64,000 nucleotides of DNA from Meandrina meandrites (Eukaryota; Cnidaria; Anthozoa; Scleractinia; Meandrinidae): positions 16,288,862-16,352,861 of the forward strand of contig OY855910.1 in assembly GCA_963693305.1 (NCBI GenBank). The letters are read 5' to 3'. Position numbers and translations under genes: made by a program. Shown here in pieces: positions 10,677 through 22,240 of the stretch; position 1 is the stretch's first letter, and every line of letters begins with the position of its first letter. Below the pieces are notes generated by a model. It saw nothing but the letters and a program-made list of their open reading frames with translations, was not told the DNA's origin and ran no database searches.

Positions 10677-11074
10677 CATGGTTAACCGGTCTAACGATTC
10701 TGGCTTGAAACTGGTTCTAAAATTGAAATTGATGTCACTGCAATTCCTCACGTAGGTAAGTAGGCGTACAGACAAATTTTAGTATTAAAACTTTTACAAC
10801 TTTTACTGTACACGAATTCGATGTAAACGGACTTTGATTAAGGCGAAAAATTGGTTTTGATTTACTTCAAAGCAGTCATGGCAAAAGAAAATCAACTCAA
10901 GGCAAAAATATACTGCATACTATTCTGTCTTATCGCACGCGTTCCTAATACCTTAGAGAACTTTATGTAGAGAACTGAATGATTTTTTTCGTTTCTTGTA
11001 GGCAAATGTGCGTTAGGACAAGTCTGAACTCACTTACCCAGGCACAGGTAACTCGCAACGAAACCAGCCTAACC

Positions 11075-11132
11075 GTAGTCTCCTTCGCAGCTGTTGTTTG
11101 TGCTCGTCACGCAACGGCTGCGAAGGACACTA
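11075..11132. mobile_element. Short foldback element nested in dispersed repeat
   Basis: TCCTTCGCAGCTGTTG and CAACGGCTGCGAAGGA face each other, with outer ends TAGTC and GACACTA. The flanks GCCTAACCG and GGCTAACTG look like a diverged 9-bp duplication. The homologous repeat at 18.2-18.7 kb lacks this segment, which supports insertion. Confidence 0.6.
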
Positions 11133-11287
11133 GGCTAACTGATATTCGTTTGCGAATCATCTAAAAATATGCGTACGAGATTTAGCCAGACTCACTGGAA
11201 AAAAATGCGAGCGAGTAGAAAAGAGCAGTTGGATAACAAGTTTAATAATAAATATATTTTGGTGTGCAGTATCGTTGCGTAGTTTTA

Positions 11288-11616
11288 AGGCCTGGCCAAA
11301 CGGAGGCGTAAGTAGACGGAAGTTGAAAACTTGCGTCTACTTGTGTCTCCGTTTGGCCACGACTTGCGTGCACTTGCGTTGACTTGCGATGACTTGTGTT
11401 CACTGTGGTCGAGAAATAATTTACACGCAAGTCAACGCAAGCTTTTTACCGTTTGTTCACCCTACGCAAGTCAACGCAAGTCTTGCCGTTTACTTCAAGT
11501 ACTATATTACATCGCGCGCAGTAGAAATTATATGGCTTATCTTAACACCTTGCGTGCACTTGCGAGTAGACGCAAGTTCAACTTGCGTCCACTTGCGTTA
11601 CCGTTTGGCCAGGGCT
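11288..11616. mobile_element. 329-bp TIR element with TTA duplication
   Basis: The inverted ends are AGGCCTGGCCAAACGG and AGCCCTGGCCAAACGG. TTA flanks both sides (11285-11287 and 11617-11619). The interior is built of variants of ACTTGCGTTGACTTGCG in both orientations, giving strong self-complementarity. The same locus without the element is seen in the dispersed-repeat copy at 18.2-18.7 kb. A PIF/Harbinger-like origin is inferred from the 3-bp duplication. Confidence 0.8.
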
Positions 11617-12291
11617 TTACACGTTTTTGTTCTGACTTGTTTACGGGATTTTCTGTAAGTCTAGTTTGATGTGATTTGCAAAGGCGAAATCGTGTTTTTT
11701 GATCCGTGTAGCTGAATGATTTAGTACTTTTTTCACAATCTAACAGTGAACGTCACAGTTAACTGCACTAGCTAAAACACAAAATTTGAAACGAAACATT
11801 TCATTGACAATGTCAGTATATGTTCAAAGTGATTAGAGCAAAGAGGTTTGTAAGCAGTATTTAAAGTCAGCGCGGGCACTCACCTCCCGGTCTGGTTTAG
11901 GTTGAATTATACTTCAAGTATGATTTAAGGCGCGGGTTCACCTGAAGCCCGTTTTTCCACCGCTTTACTTGGGTTTAATGCGAATATCTCGCTCCCGTTT
12001 CAAGCATTCCCAAAACCCTCAGCTCATCCCACAAAGCTATGTTTAGCGGTGTTTTGTAAATTTTTTGGTGATTTTGGGGGATGTTTGGGAAGTTTTTCTC
12101 AAAAGATAAGTAAAATTTGGAGAAATAAGTAATGTTTAATAAATGAGCAGCAGTGTTTTATCAAGTTTAAAACATTTTTGTGTTCCTATTAATGAAAATT
12201 AACTTTAATGCAGTTATTTTCACCTTTTTATAGATTTTGAGTACTTTTCAGTAATATTGGGCGGTCTTCTGACGTTTTGGAAAAAATTTGA

Positions 12292-12372
12292 AATCCAAGA
12301 TGGCGGATCCAAGATGGCAGCTGACATCATGATGTAATTGTCACGTGGTGTGACGTCATCATCCCACATGAC
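12292..12372. promoter_or_regulatory. Cluster of promoter-type motifs without a gene
   Basis: Two AAGATGGC (YY1-like) motifs, a CACGTG E-box, a perfect CRE (TGACGTCA) and a second half-CRE (TGACGTA) lie within 80 bases. No open frame follows on either strand, so this may be a repeat-borne or orphan promoter rather than that of a local gene. Confidence 0.25.
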
Positions 12373-12527
12373 GTATATCAAGAGATAGATTTTCGGACAT
12401 ACTATAATTATATCCTGTAAGTTTCAATCTGGAAATTACGGAGAGGCGGGGGATCCACCCCCCCCCCCCCCCCCCTCCCATTCCTGGTCTGAAAAATTCC
12501 AAAAAATGCCCGGTCTGAATAGCCAAC

Positions 12528-12830
12528 ACAACTTCGAATTCGTTGATAAATGAAGTATAAAAAGATTCTCACAATAAAATAAGACTTAAGCTTAATGGTC
12601 ACACTTACAATTTTTACCTCATATTTGGAGAAGGCTTGTAAATTCTGCAGGGCAAAACTGTCAAACCAGCCCAATATCATATTGGAGATGAACACCGCAG
12701 TTTCGTTATAAGCTTACTCCAACACCACAGGCATATACATTATATGAATTATCAGCGAAGATCAATTTCTTTCTTCTTATCAGTGCAGGAGTCTTTTATC
12801 CTTCACTTCAGAGATCACTTTTATTCCAGC
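12528..12830 (-). repeat. Dispersed repeat B, copy 1
   Basis: The reverse complement aligns with 43010-43320. Shared strings include GATCTTCGCTGATAATTCAT, GGTGTTGGAGTAAGCTT, TTTGCCCTGCAGAATTTACA and the end AACGAATTCGAAGT. A weaker third copy of the central GCCCTGC(A/T)GAATT segment lies near 17950-18000. It is not protein-coding in a recognisable way. Confidence 0.6.
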
Positions 12831-13349
12831 TCAATTAATTTTCCGGCCTTGGTCAGCCGCAGGAACAGTAGACAGTGGTTCAACTTTCGCTAATTTTGAC
12901 TTGCAGTCCGATATATCATGTCCAATTCGGCAATGATTTCGCATCAGTTTTCCCGTTTAGAGGGTATCCTAAGTCATTTGGCATAAGTTTCCATGACGTA
13001 GATGGAGCGAGAAATATTCACGAAGATCTATGTTTTCCATCACGCTTTCTTCGTGTCTTTCATTCACGTCAAAAAAGTGAACAATGTGAAAACTATTTTG
13101 CTGCCTTTTCATACAATCGCTTCGAAATGAAATGTCCAAATCACTCTGAAGCAATGCAGTGTTCTTACAAATTTCTACGGCAAGTAACTTAACTCTAAAC
13201 AAACCAAAAACGTTTTTGCGTTACTTTTTTGCGTAAGAAATCCAAAGACTCCAAAGGCAATTCGTCCCCATGCCTTATACCTGCGAACGTACGTACGTAC
13301 GCTAGCGACCACTAATCTTTTTCGACTTGATGGGTTTACCTATCTCGAT

Positions 13350-13914
13350 AGGCATAAAAATAATAATAATCTAATTTATATAGCGCTAAAATTATATAAA
13401 AATATTCTAAAGCGCTTTACAGATAAAATCGTATAAATTAAAATATAAAAAAGAAAAACTATTAAAAATATTAAAATAATTTTTATAACGATCAAAGATT
13501 AAAAATATTAAAACAAGTCATAAGGTATGTCTTTAACTTAGATTTAAAAACAGTAACAGTAGGACTTGATCGTATGTCAAAAGGCAATTCGTTCCAGAGT
13601 GATGGCCCAGAATGTGCAAAGGCGCGATCACCAAAGGTCTTGTGGCGTGTTCTTGGGACCTTCAGGAGGCTCTGGCCGCGAGAACGAAGGCGATGGGCTG
13701 TGATAAAGTAGGGTTGAAGAAAATCTTTTAGATATTCTGGTGCTTGGTTGTTAAGTGCTTTGTAAACTAAAAGCGGCAACTTAAAGCGGGCACGATAAAT
13801 CACAGGTAGCCAGTGAAGGTGAAATATAGCGGCCGATGGTGTTCCGCTTCTCGGCGCGCTCAGGAGCTCCACTACTAACTCGTTGAATATTTCCAGCGTT
13901 TTCAGCAAAATCAT
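13350..13914 (-). pseudogene. 5'-truncated LINE (CR1/L2-type) C-terminal coding end and 3' tail
   Basis: The 140-residue minus-strand frame contains LHWLPVIYRARFKLPLLVYK, PEYLKDFLQPY, FGDRAFAHSGPSLWNELP and FKSKLKTYL. These appear in the order and spacing seen at the C-terminus of CR1/L2/Rex-type LINE reverse transcriptases. Behind the stop the strand reads AGCGCTTTAGAATATTTTTATA and ends in TAATAATAAT-type repeats (TTATTATTATT on this strand), a usual LINE 3' end. The catalytic RT domain is absent, so it is a dead 5'-truncated insertion. Confidence 0.85.
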
Positions 13915-15055
13915 TTTTTATTTTGGTATCAAGATTTAGTGAGTCTAGGGTCGACCTGTAGATCAGAAGGGACAGCACTATGGTACTTGGGTAACAAAAG
14001 CAACTGCACACAATGAACGGATGGAGTAAGGTATGTGCCAAAAGAAAATTTTATGTTGGCTAGGATGGTGACAACCAGGAAAGACAAAGCTTAATTCTTT
14101 GGCCGAAACAAGAAACACAACCTGTTAAACCATTCATGGTATTCTGTCAAGCGAGTCTCTCTTCGAATATGAGTGAATCTGTTAAATTTGCATTATTTTA
14201 TGATGCATTTACCGATACTTTAATTCATGCATGCAGTAGGGAATAATGAATAACACGCAAAATCTAAAAATGAATAATGAATAAGTCATGAAAAATGTGA
14301 AAGAATAATGACTAAATCAGTCCCAATAATTCCTCTTCCATCCCAATTATTTTCTGCGAGCTCAAGATTCCGAGACTCTAGTTTGCGACGCCAAGATTTC
14401 GAGACGCCTAAAATTTGCCAAAACCCATGATTTTTCAAGGACCATTCTTTACCCCGGGTAATTTAAGCCACAAAGAACTTCCACTTTTGCAATCATTGCC
14501 AATAAAGTCAAAAGGGGGGGGGGGCTCATTTAGTGTATTGGACTAACTTATGCAATGCACAGTTCCGAGCAGCATCAAGGAGTTTTGTTTCCTTGTTCTT
14601 CACCTCATCAAGAACGTTCTTTTATATTGCCCATATGTCATTCTAACGTTCGTTTTCTCGTTTTATTTGTAATGGCAGCTTGGCATACAAAAACATTTTA
14701 ATTACGTTCCCCACTTATAAATTGCCGGGAGAGCTATTTTAAAAATTCATAAGTGAAAGTGATTTTGCTTTGCAGTGAGTCAGTTGGTGACAACTCTTAC
14801 AATAAATTTACATAGAATCGCAATGAGAATTATTCCCACTAGTGAAGAACCGTATGGACTGTCGTTAACACATTGAATTCTGCAGGACATCGATACATCA
14901 ACAGTATGGAATCAAAACATACAATTTTTTTTAAGAAATAACACAGGAGTTTCGTGTGGGCAATATAAAAAATAATTAAAATGAAAGCTCTTCAGCTAAT
15001 AATGAAACAGCCGATTGGCAGTACTCCCATTAAATACCGTGTTTATTTGATGAAC

Positions 15056-15140
15056 ATTGTAAGCTTTTTACTGATTGGTCAGTTTCAAATGCATTATTTA
15101 TCTATCGTTTAATTTATTGCGCAGATGTATAAGCACAAGC
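15056..15140 (+). promoter_or_regulatory. Conserved upstream block of receptor 2
   Basis: It aligns with the block at 3462-3545: AAGCTTTTTACTGATTGGTC, then TATCTATCG and a TATA-like ATGTATAAGC. About 25 bases downstream TTTTTTGTCCCTTTCCAG (ending near 15164) is an excellent splice acceptor, so a 5'-UTR intron is possible. Confidence 0.4.
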
Positions 15141-15230
15141 ACAACATTTTTTGTCCCTTTCCAGTCACTTGGATACAAAAGAGTTACCGTGAAGAAAAGG
15201 TTTGGTGAAACCGCCTGAGCTCTGTGCAAC

Positions 15231-16400
15231 ATGAGCAATGTCACGCAAATCAGTCGCAATGTGTCCGATTTTTACAATGAGTCCGATTTTAATGGCCCGT
15301 GCGGTTTCTCAAATCGCACAACCGCAGAAATTTGCGAGGCAATAGCCTGTGCTCTCATCTTCATAACGTCAATCGTAGGTAACACGATGGTGGTCATTGT
15401 GGTGTACAGAGAACGTCGAATGAGAACAACCGTGAACTTTTTGATTGTCAACATGGCTGTTTCAGATTTCCTTTGCACCGTATTTGTTATTCCGAGGGTC
15501 ATGACCCAGGTATATACCTACCCAGACGCTTGGTTGATCACTGGAAAGGCAGGTCTTGCCATGTGCAAGGCGGTGCACTTTTTCCAAGACGTCACTGTAG
15601 CAGTGTCGCTACTGAGTCTGCTTATGATTGCCGTTGAGCGTTACTACGCAATCTCTTGTCCTGTCGTTGCAGATCCCATTCCACGGAAACGGTGTGCCAT
15701 GATGATAGTTTTTACATGGCTGGTGGCGTTTCTGATGTACGCAACGAATTTGTTTACCTTTAAGTTATCCATGGAGGAGGAAGGCCCAATCTGCTATCAC
15801 AGTTGGGAGCAGTTGAGAGCAGATCCAGTCAAAGCAAGAGAAATCGAATTTCTTCTGCATACGATTCTGTCAGTGATGATCCCATTTATCGTCGTAACCG
15901 CCTTTTACACAACAATTCTTATTAGAATCAGGCGATCATCTGTTCCCGGTGAGGCAACTTCAATGGTAAAAAGACGACAACAAAAGCGTAACCGAAATGT
16001 GCTTTACATGTTGCTTGCAGTTGTGATCGCATTCGGCATCTGTTGGTTTCCATTCATAGTCTACACGTATGTGGTAACTTACATCTGGATCAACAAAAAC
16101 CGACTCGAAGAAATCCCTTGTTCAGTAGAAATCTTTGGGCATTGGGCGTTGTATTTGGCATATCTTAATTCCTCTGTAAATCCTATTATTTACTTTGTAT
16201 TCTGTGAAAATTATCGAAAAGGACTTACCAAGCTTATTTGGCCTTGCTTGTCGTCCTTTGGTAACAAACAACATTCATATCGTACAAGGGGTACTGACGA
16301 AATTGATATCCCGCAGTTACAGGGCACTAAACGCAGAAGTAGGCGGGAGCTCCTTCGTGATCAGGCTCAAGATGTTGATTTGCGCGTAGAAAGTCGTTAA
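15231..16400 (+). CDS. Receptor 2: class A GPCR, paralog of receptor 1
   Basis: An intact single-exon gene of 389 residues starting at an ATG. The N-terminus carries four N-glycosylation sequons (N3, N10, N16, N28). TM1 is about 38-60 with GN at 50-51, NMAVSD is in TM2, and Cys112 and Cys188 could form the TM3-loop 2 disulphide. ERYY is at 136-139, CWFPF at 271-275 and NPIIY at 317-321. Intracellular loop 3 holds KRRQQKRNRN, as in receptor 1. Nucleotide identity with receptor 1 is very high from TM1 to TM4 and lower in the N-terminus, TM6-7 loop and tail. AATAAA occurs at 16648, about 250 bases after the stop. The ligand is unknown; peptide-type by general resemblance. Confidence 0.94.
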   Translation: MSNVTQISRNVSDFYNESDFNGPCGFSNRTTAEICEAIACALIFITSIVGNTMVVIVVYRERRMRTTVNFLIVNMAVSDFLCTVFVIPRVMTQVYTYPDAWLITGKAGLAMCKAVHFFQDVTVAVSLLSLLMIAVERYYAISCPVVADPIPRKRCAMMIVFTWLVAFLMYATNLFTFKLSMEEEGPICYHSWEQLRADPVKAREIEFLLHTILSVMIPFIVVTAFYTTILIRIRRSSVPGEATSMVKRRQQKRNRNVLYMLLAVVIAFGICWFPFIVYTYVVTYIWINKNRLEEIPCSVEIFGHWALYLAYLNSSVNPIIYFVFCENYRKGLTKLIWPCLSSFGNKQHSYRTRGTDEIDIPQLQGTKRRSRRELLRDQAQDVDLRVESR

Positions 16401-18234
16401 TTTTTTTTTCCACCTTTAACTTTGGTAATAGGCTCTCGAAAAGTGTCCTATGGGCTTTAAAACAATTAAGGAACCCATGAAGTGGTTATTTTTAGGCCCA
16501 AAAGATAGTCAAAATTATATTTGTTCATCGTTGAATTTTTGCTTTTCTTTCGCTGCAATTTCGCCTGTTCCAGAAGAGTGAACATGTAAATAGAGGTCGC
16601 TTTTTATGAATTCAAACTTTACCGAAAATGACATTAAGGCAAACAGAAATAAACAGGAAATATGGAACTGCGAAATTGAGAAAATTATTATGAAGACAAA
16701 TTAAAAAAGCACTTTGCAAACGGTGGTCGCTGGTTATTGTATTTTTGGCTAATTTGGATTTTTTTTTTTCCTATGTTGATTTGTGTTCTTTCTAAATATT
16801 TTAGCGCCATGCATTATTTAGATTAAAAAAATACAGCCGTTAGTACCCATTTTTTTGGCAGAAAGGAAAGTATATCGTATCGGATAACTTAGATTTGATT
16901 GACATGTTTATGCAAGTGTTATTAAATGTCTTATGTGCAGCAAATTTAAGCAAATATCTTGATGACATTCTCCCATCCAGCTGAAAAGACCTCAATTTTC
17001 TCATATGTTTTCTTTTTAACTAACTTCAATTGTTGGGTGTTTTAAAAACAGGAAGGAAAACTTAGTTGTTGTCTGCGAGGTATAATGAGAAAAAGGCAAG
17101 GGAATTATATGAAAATACTAAGCCATAATTTGTTTTGCGGTGTCGACTAATGGAAAAACAACATGTAAACGAGTCAAGCAGATGTTATGGCTTCTTACTA
17201 AGTCAAAAAATATATATTCTTACGTTTTAGACAGGCTAGAGTCTAATGTAGTTATATGTAAAACTGTTCACTTTTTCATCTATCTGATAAAACTCCGCAT
17301 CGTTATAAGAGGGTATTGCCTTAGGAACAAATTTATCACAAGAGCCGATAATTTACAAAAGTGAGAAAAATATACCAGTTTTCGGCAAAAAAGGCCGATT
17401 TTGCAATCAGCATCTTTCATAGCGCAAGAGAAGCCCTATACATAAAGAATATTGGTAAACCCATCATCGAGCTGAAATATTTTGGTTGTCGCGTGATCGT
17501 CCGACCAACCGACCGACCATACGCACGAAAAATCCCTGGGGACGAGTTGCCCTTGGTTTGTAGTCCTACAGGAGTATTTTCGCAAAACATCTTCGGTTCA
17601 TTGAGAGATTCTTGCAGAAATTCGTAAGAGCACTGCCTTCAGAATTTTTGGATTTTTACAAAATGATCTGGACATCTTATTTCGACCTAAGCGAGCGATT
17701 GTATAAAAAGGACTCGGTGAGAAAGCGAGCAGAAGAAAATTTTTCTTTGTTAATATTTATCGCTAATTTCTCAATCCCATTTGAAGTTTTCTACATCATG
17801 GAAAGTTTTGACAGATCATTTAGGCTAACCCGAGGATCTAAAATAATTGCGGAGCTTAAAATGATATATTGTATAAAAGTCAAAAAAGCAAGAGTTACAG
17901 CATTGTCTACTGCCGCTTCGTACGCGTCTCCAAAAAACTGCTCGGGTCGAAGGCTTTGCCCTGCTGAATTGACGAGCATTCTGCAAATATGAAGGCAACA
18001 AACTTCACTGAATGCGCTGTCTAATTATATTGTAAAAATTTGTTTATACTTTATGGGCGCGAAGTTGTTTCAGTATTCGGATCTTTGCGTAAATTCTCTC
18101 AATTTTATGCTAAGATCTTTAACTCGCTTTTGTCGCACATTTTCTATTATAGTTTTCGTTTCAAACTTTGTCTTTTAGTTATTGGAGTTAGCAATGTCGT
18201 TTTTTTTTTATTTTGACGCGTAAATGATATGTAA
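16401..18234. other. No recognised gene; 3' flank of receptor 2
   Basis: AT-rich spacer. AATAAA at 16648 probably ends receptor 2 transcripts. Open frames at 17140-17992 show no domain and overlap one another. The piece near 17950-18000 (GGCTTTGCCCTGCTGAATT) is weakly related to dispersed repeat B. Confidence 0.5.
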
Positions 18235-18680
18235 ATGGTCTGTAAATGGACTATTTAGCTACACGGATCAAAAACACGATTACGTCCTCACGAATTGCAA
18301 ACTGCATAAAAATCCGACAAACAATTCAAAACAAAAACGAATAGCACTACTCGACGACACTGCACACCAAAGGGATTTGTTATCTAACGGCTCTATCTTA
18401 CTAGTGTTGTAACATCTTGAACGCTTAAATTTGGAGTCGTAAACGAATTTTTGCGCTAAAGCATTTTGGGTTTCGTTGCGAATTGGTCCGATTTATGTGA
18501 GTTTAGACTTCGCGCATTTGCTTTTCCGAACAAACGAAATCCATTCAGTTATTTACATAAAATTCTTTAGAGTATTTAGCAACGTTAAAACAGAATATTT
18601 CGACCTGACTAAAGTTAATCAACCAAATCAAGAAGTTCCAAACAATTAGATTACGCCGTTTATCGCGAGAACCACTTCAC
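18235..18680 (-). repeat. Dispersed repeat, copy 2 (empty site)
   Basis: The reverse complement aligns with 10850-11720, without the two mobile elements found there. It reads GGTGTGCAGTGTCGTCGAGTAGTGC straight into TATTCGTTTTTG, where copy 1 has the 329-bp insertion. Confidence 0.65.
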
Positions 18681-21148
18681 AAATTACAAACTACCAAAAA
18701 ACAAATTCTCTTACACACAAAAAATCGCTTCAAACTGACTTTTAACTGATTCTGAAGAGGCGCAGCCCCCTCTTCTAGTGGATTTTTTACTATTATTATT
18801 ATTATTATTAAAGAAGCAGATTTGAGTATGTACAATAAAAAGAATTTTAAGCCGATCTGTTGTTTGTTTCTAACAAACAACAGCGTCCATTTTTTACGAG
18901 CGTCGACATGAAATCTTGAAGTTTTCTTTGACCGCTGGTACAAATTAAGTATCGAGCTAGCAACAGACCTCAATGCCTCGTATTGCAAGAACAAAACCAC
19001 ACCATGCTGACACCCCTACATCCTGTGATTACTACAAGCGCTCTCTTGAATTCCACTCATCGACCATCGATTGGCCGAGAAAGATAAGCACTTTGGCACA
19101 TATCCAAGCTCATTTGCTTAGTTACAAAGGTACTGGCTGATAGTTCAGTTGACAGCGATATCGCTGAGGCAGCTAAGTTCCACGAGTGTGACATATATAG
19201 TTTCGCCCGATGTTATCGATGTAGAGTTTGTCGATGGCGCAATAAGTGGGTGAAAATTGAAAAACCTGCCTCGCCAGTCGCAGATTGGAAGCTTTTCGAA
19301 GCTGTGATGCCGTATATTCCCCTAACATACTCATGCTGTTGCGAATCCTGTGCACATTACAGGTAACTCTCAGCTGAGAGCGAGCGGTCCTTCAAGCGGC
19401 TGAAAACATACTTGCACAATACAATGAGTACCAAGAGAGAATCTTCACAACAGATCATCAACTATCAGCAAAGACGCTATCATCGATGTCTTTGCTACAC
19501 ACCATTCTCGCCGCCAGTCATTTTGAATCATAAGGGAAACTAAATATTGTAGTTGCAACAGCAACTTCCATCTTCCATCTACAAATTAGAAAAGAATAAC
19601 AGCAACGTAAGAAACAAGAACGATATTAAGGCACGTTTAAATCAATACGTATTTTTTCAATCCTGGACATGGAATATACTAGTTACGCGACATTTACCGA
19701 AATTCTGAAAACGGTGTTTCGGCCCATCCCAAGAACCCCTAGTGTGGCTCCCTTTTATTTTATAGGCCTTATATCGTTTATAGGCGAACTTTGTGTAAAA
19801 TAACCGTTGCTGGAGCTCTGATAGCTCTCTAATTATCAATATTTTAAATGGCATCATCGCGTAAATTCAGAATTAAATATTAAAAGCCACTAAAAACTAA
19901 TTACGGATTTCCGCGTTTAGGCTCAATGCCTAAGTACATATCTGCTTGGATACAAATGCGATATGGTATTAGTGTACAAGTCATATTCTTAAGTGTCTCG
20001 TTCCTAAAGAAGCGTTTTCAAATTTTGATTTGTGTCCTATATACACCAAATCCATTTGGTACGTCTATGTGACACCAAACAGGAGCCAGGGCCCTTCGAT
20101 CTCTCCGTCAGCGACCAAAAGGAACCCTGGGACGAGTTAGACTGTTCACAGTCCCCTATTTTTCCGTGAAGTCGCAGAGGTACCTCGCCCATAACCTTAC
20201 CTTACCATACCTTACCTCGCCCATGACGTGACATTAATTTAACAGCACGGTTTACAGCACAAACCATAGGTAACACCAGAAGTTTATAAACGTCCGGTAA
20301 CATGTATTTTGACCGCAAACAAATTAATGTAGAATCACAGTTATCGTTTGTCTTTCATCTTTCCATCGCATCAAATAGTTTCAATGCTATCTCTAAAAAT
20401 CAGCCTAATGAAGGAACTTTTTTTTAATTTTGGGCTACATATTTTCTATTCAAAACCCTATTACATATTTTTCTTACAATTTGTTGTGACTCGGAACTGA
20501 ATCTGGTTGAAGTCGCAGCTCTACTTGTCATAGTTCAAGACATTCACTCCCGGGGTTAAGGGAAAATACACCAATCCTTCCCATATCTTTCCCATCCCAG
20601 GTTCGGAGAGCTAGCGAGAGGGCAATATAAGTGTAATGAGTGGTAGAAAGGGAAAAGACTTATTTTCTATCGCTTTTGGCTCGCCCCACCCTATTTGGCC
20701 CATATCCCGCTATCCCACCTAACTGAGAGTTTTAATCCCGATCCCGCCTGCTAACATTTCAATTCATCGAAGACTTTTTCCCATGAAGCCCATAAGTATA
20801 AGTTTCCTCTGTCCGTTATATGCAAAAGGAAAGTGCTAGACAGGTCATTCGAAGTGATTAGCTTAGTAGCAATTGAAATCTAAATTACTCTCCCAAGCTT
20901 AGGGTAGACCAACTATGGAAGGGCTCCAAGTTGCTCAATAATATAAATGGTGTTATTGAGCTACGGCTATGGCTGTGGCCAAGGGAAAATACATGCAGTT
21001 GCCATATTATATTCACGCGTATGAAAAGAGCATTAGGGAGGCTTTGCATTATAAATATATATTGTAATTACTCTAGTAACAACGGACATGTAGCTGCTCT
21101 ATCTGCCAACCAACTAACATACTACATTCTGATCAGCAGAGTATACAG
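18681..21148. other. No recognised gene
   Basis: Contains an (ATT)n microsatellite at about 18790-18810. A short minus-strand frame at 19173-19355 has no recognised motif. CCCGATCCCGC-type low-complexity sequence near 20700-20750 is similar in style to 22340-22470. I see no promoter or RNA gene. Confidence 0.45.
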
Positions 21149-21294
21149 AGGATATTACACGGTGACGAGAAGATATGAATTTTATGTTCGAGTGGCAGAA
21201 ACGATATCTCACGAGTTAGCGCAGCGAATGAGTGAGATGTCGTTTTTGCCACGAGAACATAAAATTCATATCTTTGAGCCAACGTGTAATGTTC
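21149..21294. mobile_element. 146-bp foldback element (hairpin)
   Basis: Its halves are near-perfect complements. GATATGAATTTTATGTTC(G/T) followed by (A/C)GTGGCA(G/A)AAACGA(T/C)ATCTCAC appears on both strands around a centre GAGTTAGCGCAGCGAATGAG. The outer ends are GGATATTACACGGTG and GAACATTACACGTTG. An RNA of this segment would fold into a long hairpin. It resembles foldback elements I recall as abundant in coral genomes; no coding. Confidence 0.75.
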
Positions 21295-21570
21295 TTTTTA
21301 TTATATGGAGACCAGATGTAATTGAAATTGCCGATATTTATTTCATTGTTTTCGAAAAATCGAGCAAGTTTTACATATCACCGTTTGTCTTCACAGAAAA
21401 TACAAAGCACCCGTGTTCAGGATATAGAAACACTTACTGAATTCCAATCAAACAAAACACATGAAATATTTGTCAGCTAAATATCGTAACACGTAAGAAC
21501 TAAAATCTTCACTGACTTTTGACTTGAATCCGATGTGGCAATGTCACTCGCAAGCGTGTCATACGGAAAA

Positions 21571-21602
21571 TACGCCACTCGGGTCCCGGATGGAGTGGCG
21601 TA
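21571..21602. repeat. Small perfect hairpin
   Basis: TACGCCACTC and GAGTGGCGTA are inverted around GGGTCCCGGATG. It is probably a remnant of another short foldback element, since similar flank sequence precedes and follows it. Confidence 0.5.
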
Positions 21603-21794
21603 TGGAATCTACGAGTGGTTTAGTTCCCAGTAGAACACTCGCCTCCATATAATAAAAACATTTAAACCCACCTTTAAAAAACCGCAGAAGATGAACGCCA
21701 GCACAGGTATCTGTTGTATGTTATAACACAACCCTCGAAATATAAAGGATTTGTTTGGGGAGAACAGTTTATTTTAAAAATAAAAATATCAAAT

Positions 21795-22240
21795 TTTTTG
21801 ATGCCCGAGAAACTCCTGCTCTTGTGTACTTCGTTTGGTAACACGTTCTTGGCATGTGTACTTAAGTTAGTCACATCGCCTTTTATTCTTTCGACAAATG
21901 AAACTAGTTTTACCGGCTGTTTAGAAATTCAGGAGAAACTACTCCTCTGTGTACTTAGTTCAGCGTCACTTTTTCAATTTGTGTACATGTAGGTTGGTCA
22001 CATGTACTTGACATGTGTACTAAGTTAGTCCCACGCTTTTTAATCTGTCGACAATTTAAACCAGTTTTATTTGCTTTTCTAAATTCCTAAATTCCTGCTC
22101 TGAGTACGTTGTTTTTAATCGGTAAAGAAACTAAAACCGTTTTAACTACGTATTTAAGTGCCATGGAAGCTCCTGCCCTGTATACCTAAGTTAGTCAGGT
22201 TGTTTTTAATTGGTAGGGAAATTAAAATAGTCACCGAAAA
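21795..22240. repeat. Degenerate tandem repeat of about 110-130 bp
   Basis: About four diverged units share GAGAAACTCCTGCTC, TGTGTACTTAAGTTAGTCAC, TTTTTAATCTGTCGA and GAAACTAGTTTTACCGG. Related units recur at 29240-29560 upstream of receptor 4. ORFs in the array are accidental. Confidence 0.65.

Larger units (their letters stand above)
10850..11720 (+). repeat. Dispersed repeat, copy 1, carrying two nested insertions
   Basis: This region aligns with the reverse complement of 18235-18680. Shared anchor strings include AACTTTATGTAGAGAACTGAATG versus ATTTTATGTAAATAACTGAATG, CTCGCAACGAAACC versus TTCGCAACGAAACC, TTGGTGTGCAGT(A/G)TCGT, and TTTTTGATCCGTGTAGCT. Copy 1 is longer because it contains the foldback element at 11075-11132 and the TIR element at 11288-11616, both absent from copy 2. 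The nature of the about 440-bp ancestral repeat is unknown. Confidence 0.65.

Noticed and set aside
17140..17992. Three overlapping open frames of 74-126 codons
   Set aside because: None has a recognisable domain; the last overlaps a weak copy of dispersed repeat B.
20931..21440. 169-codon open frame
   Set aside because: It runs through the foldback element at 21149-21294 and is explained by it.
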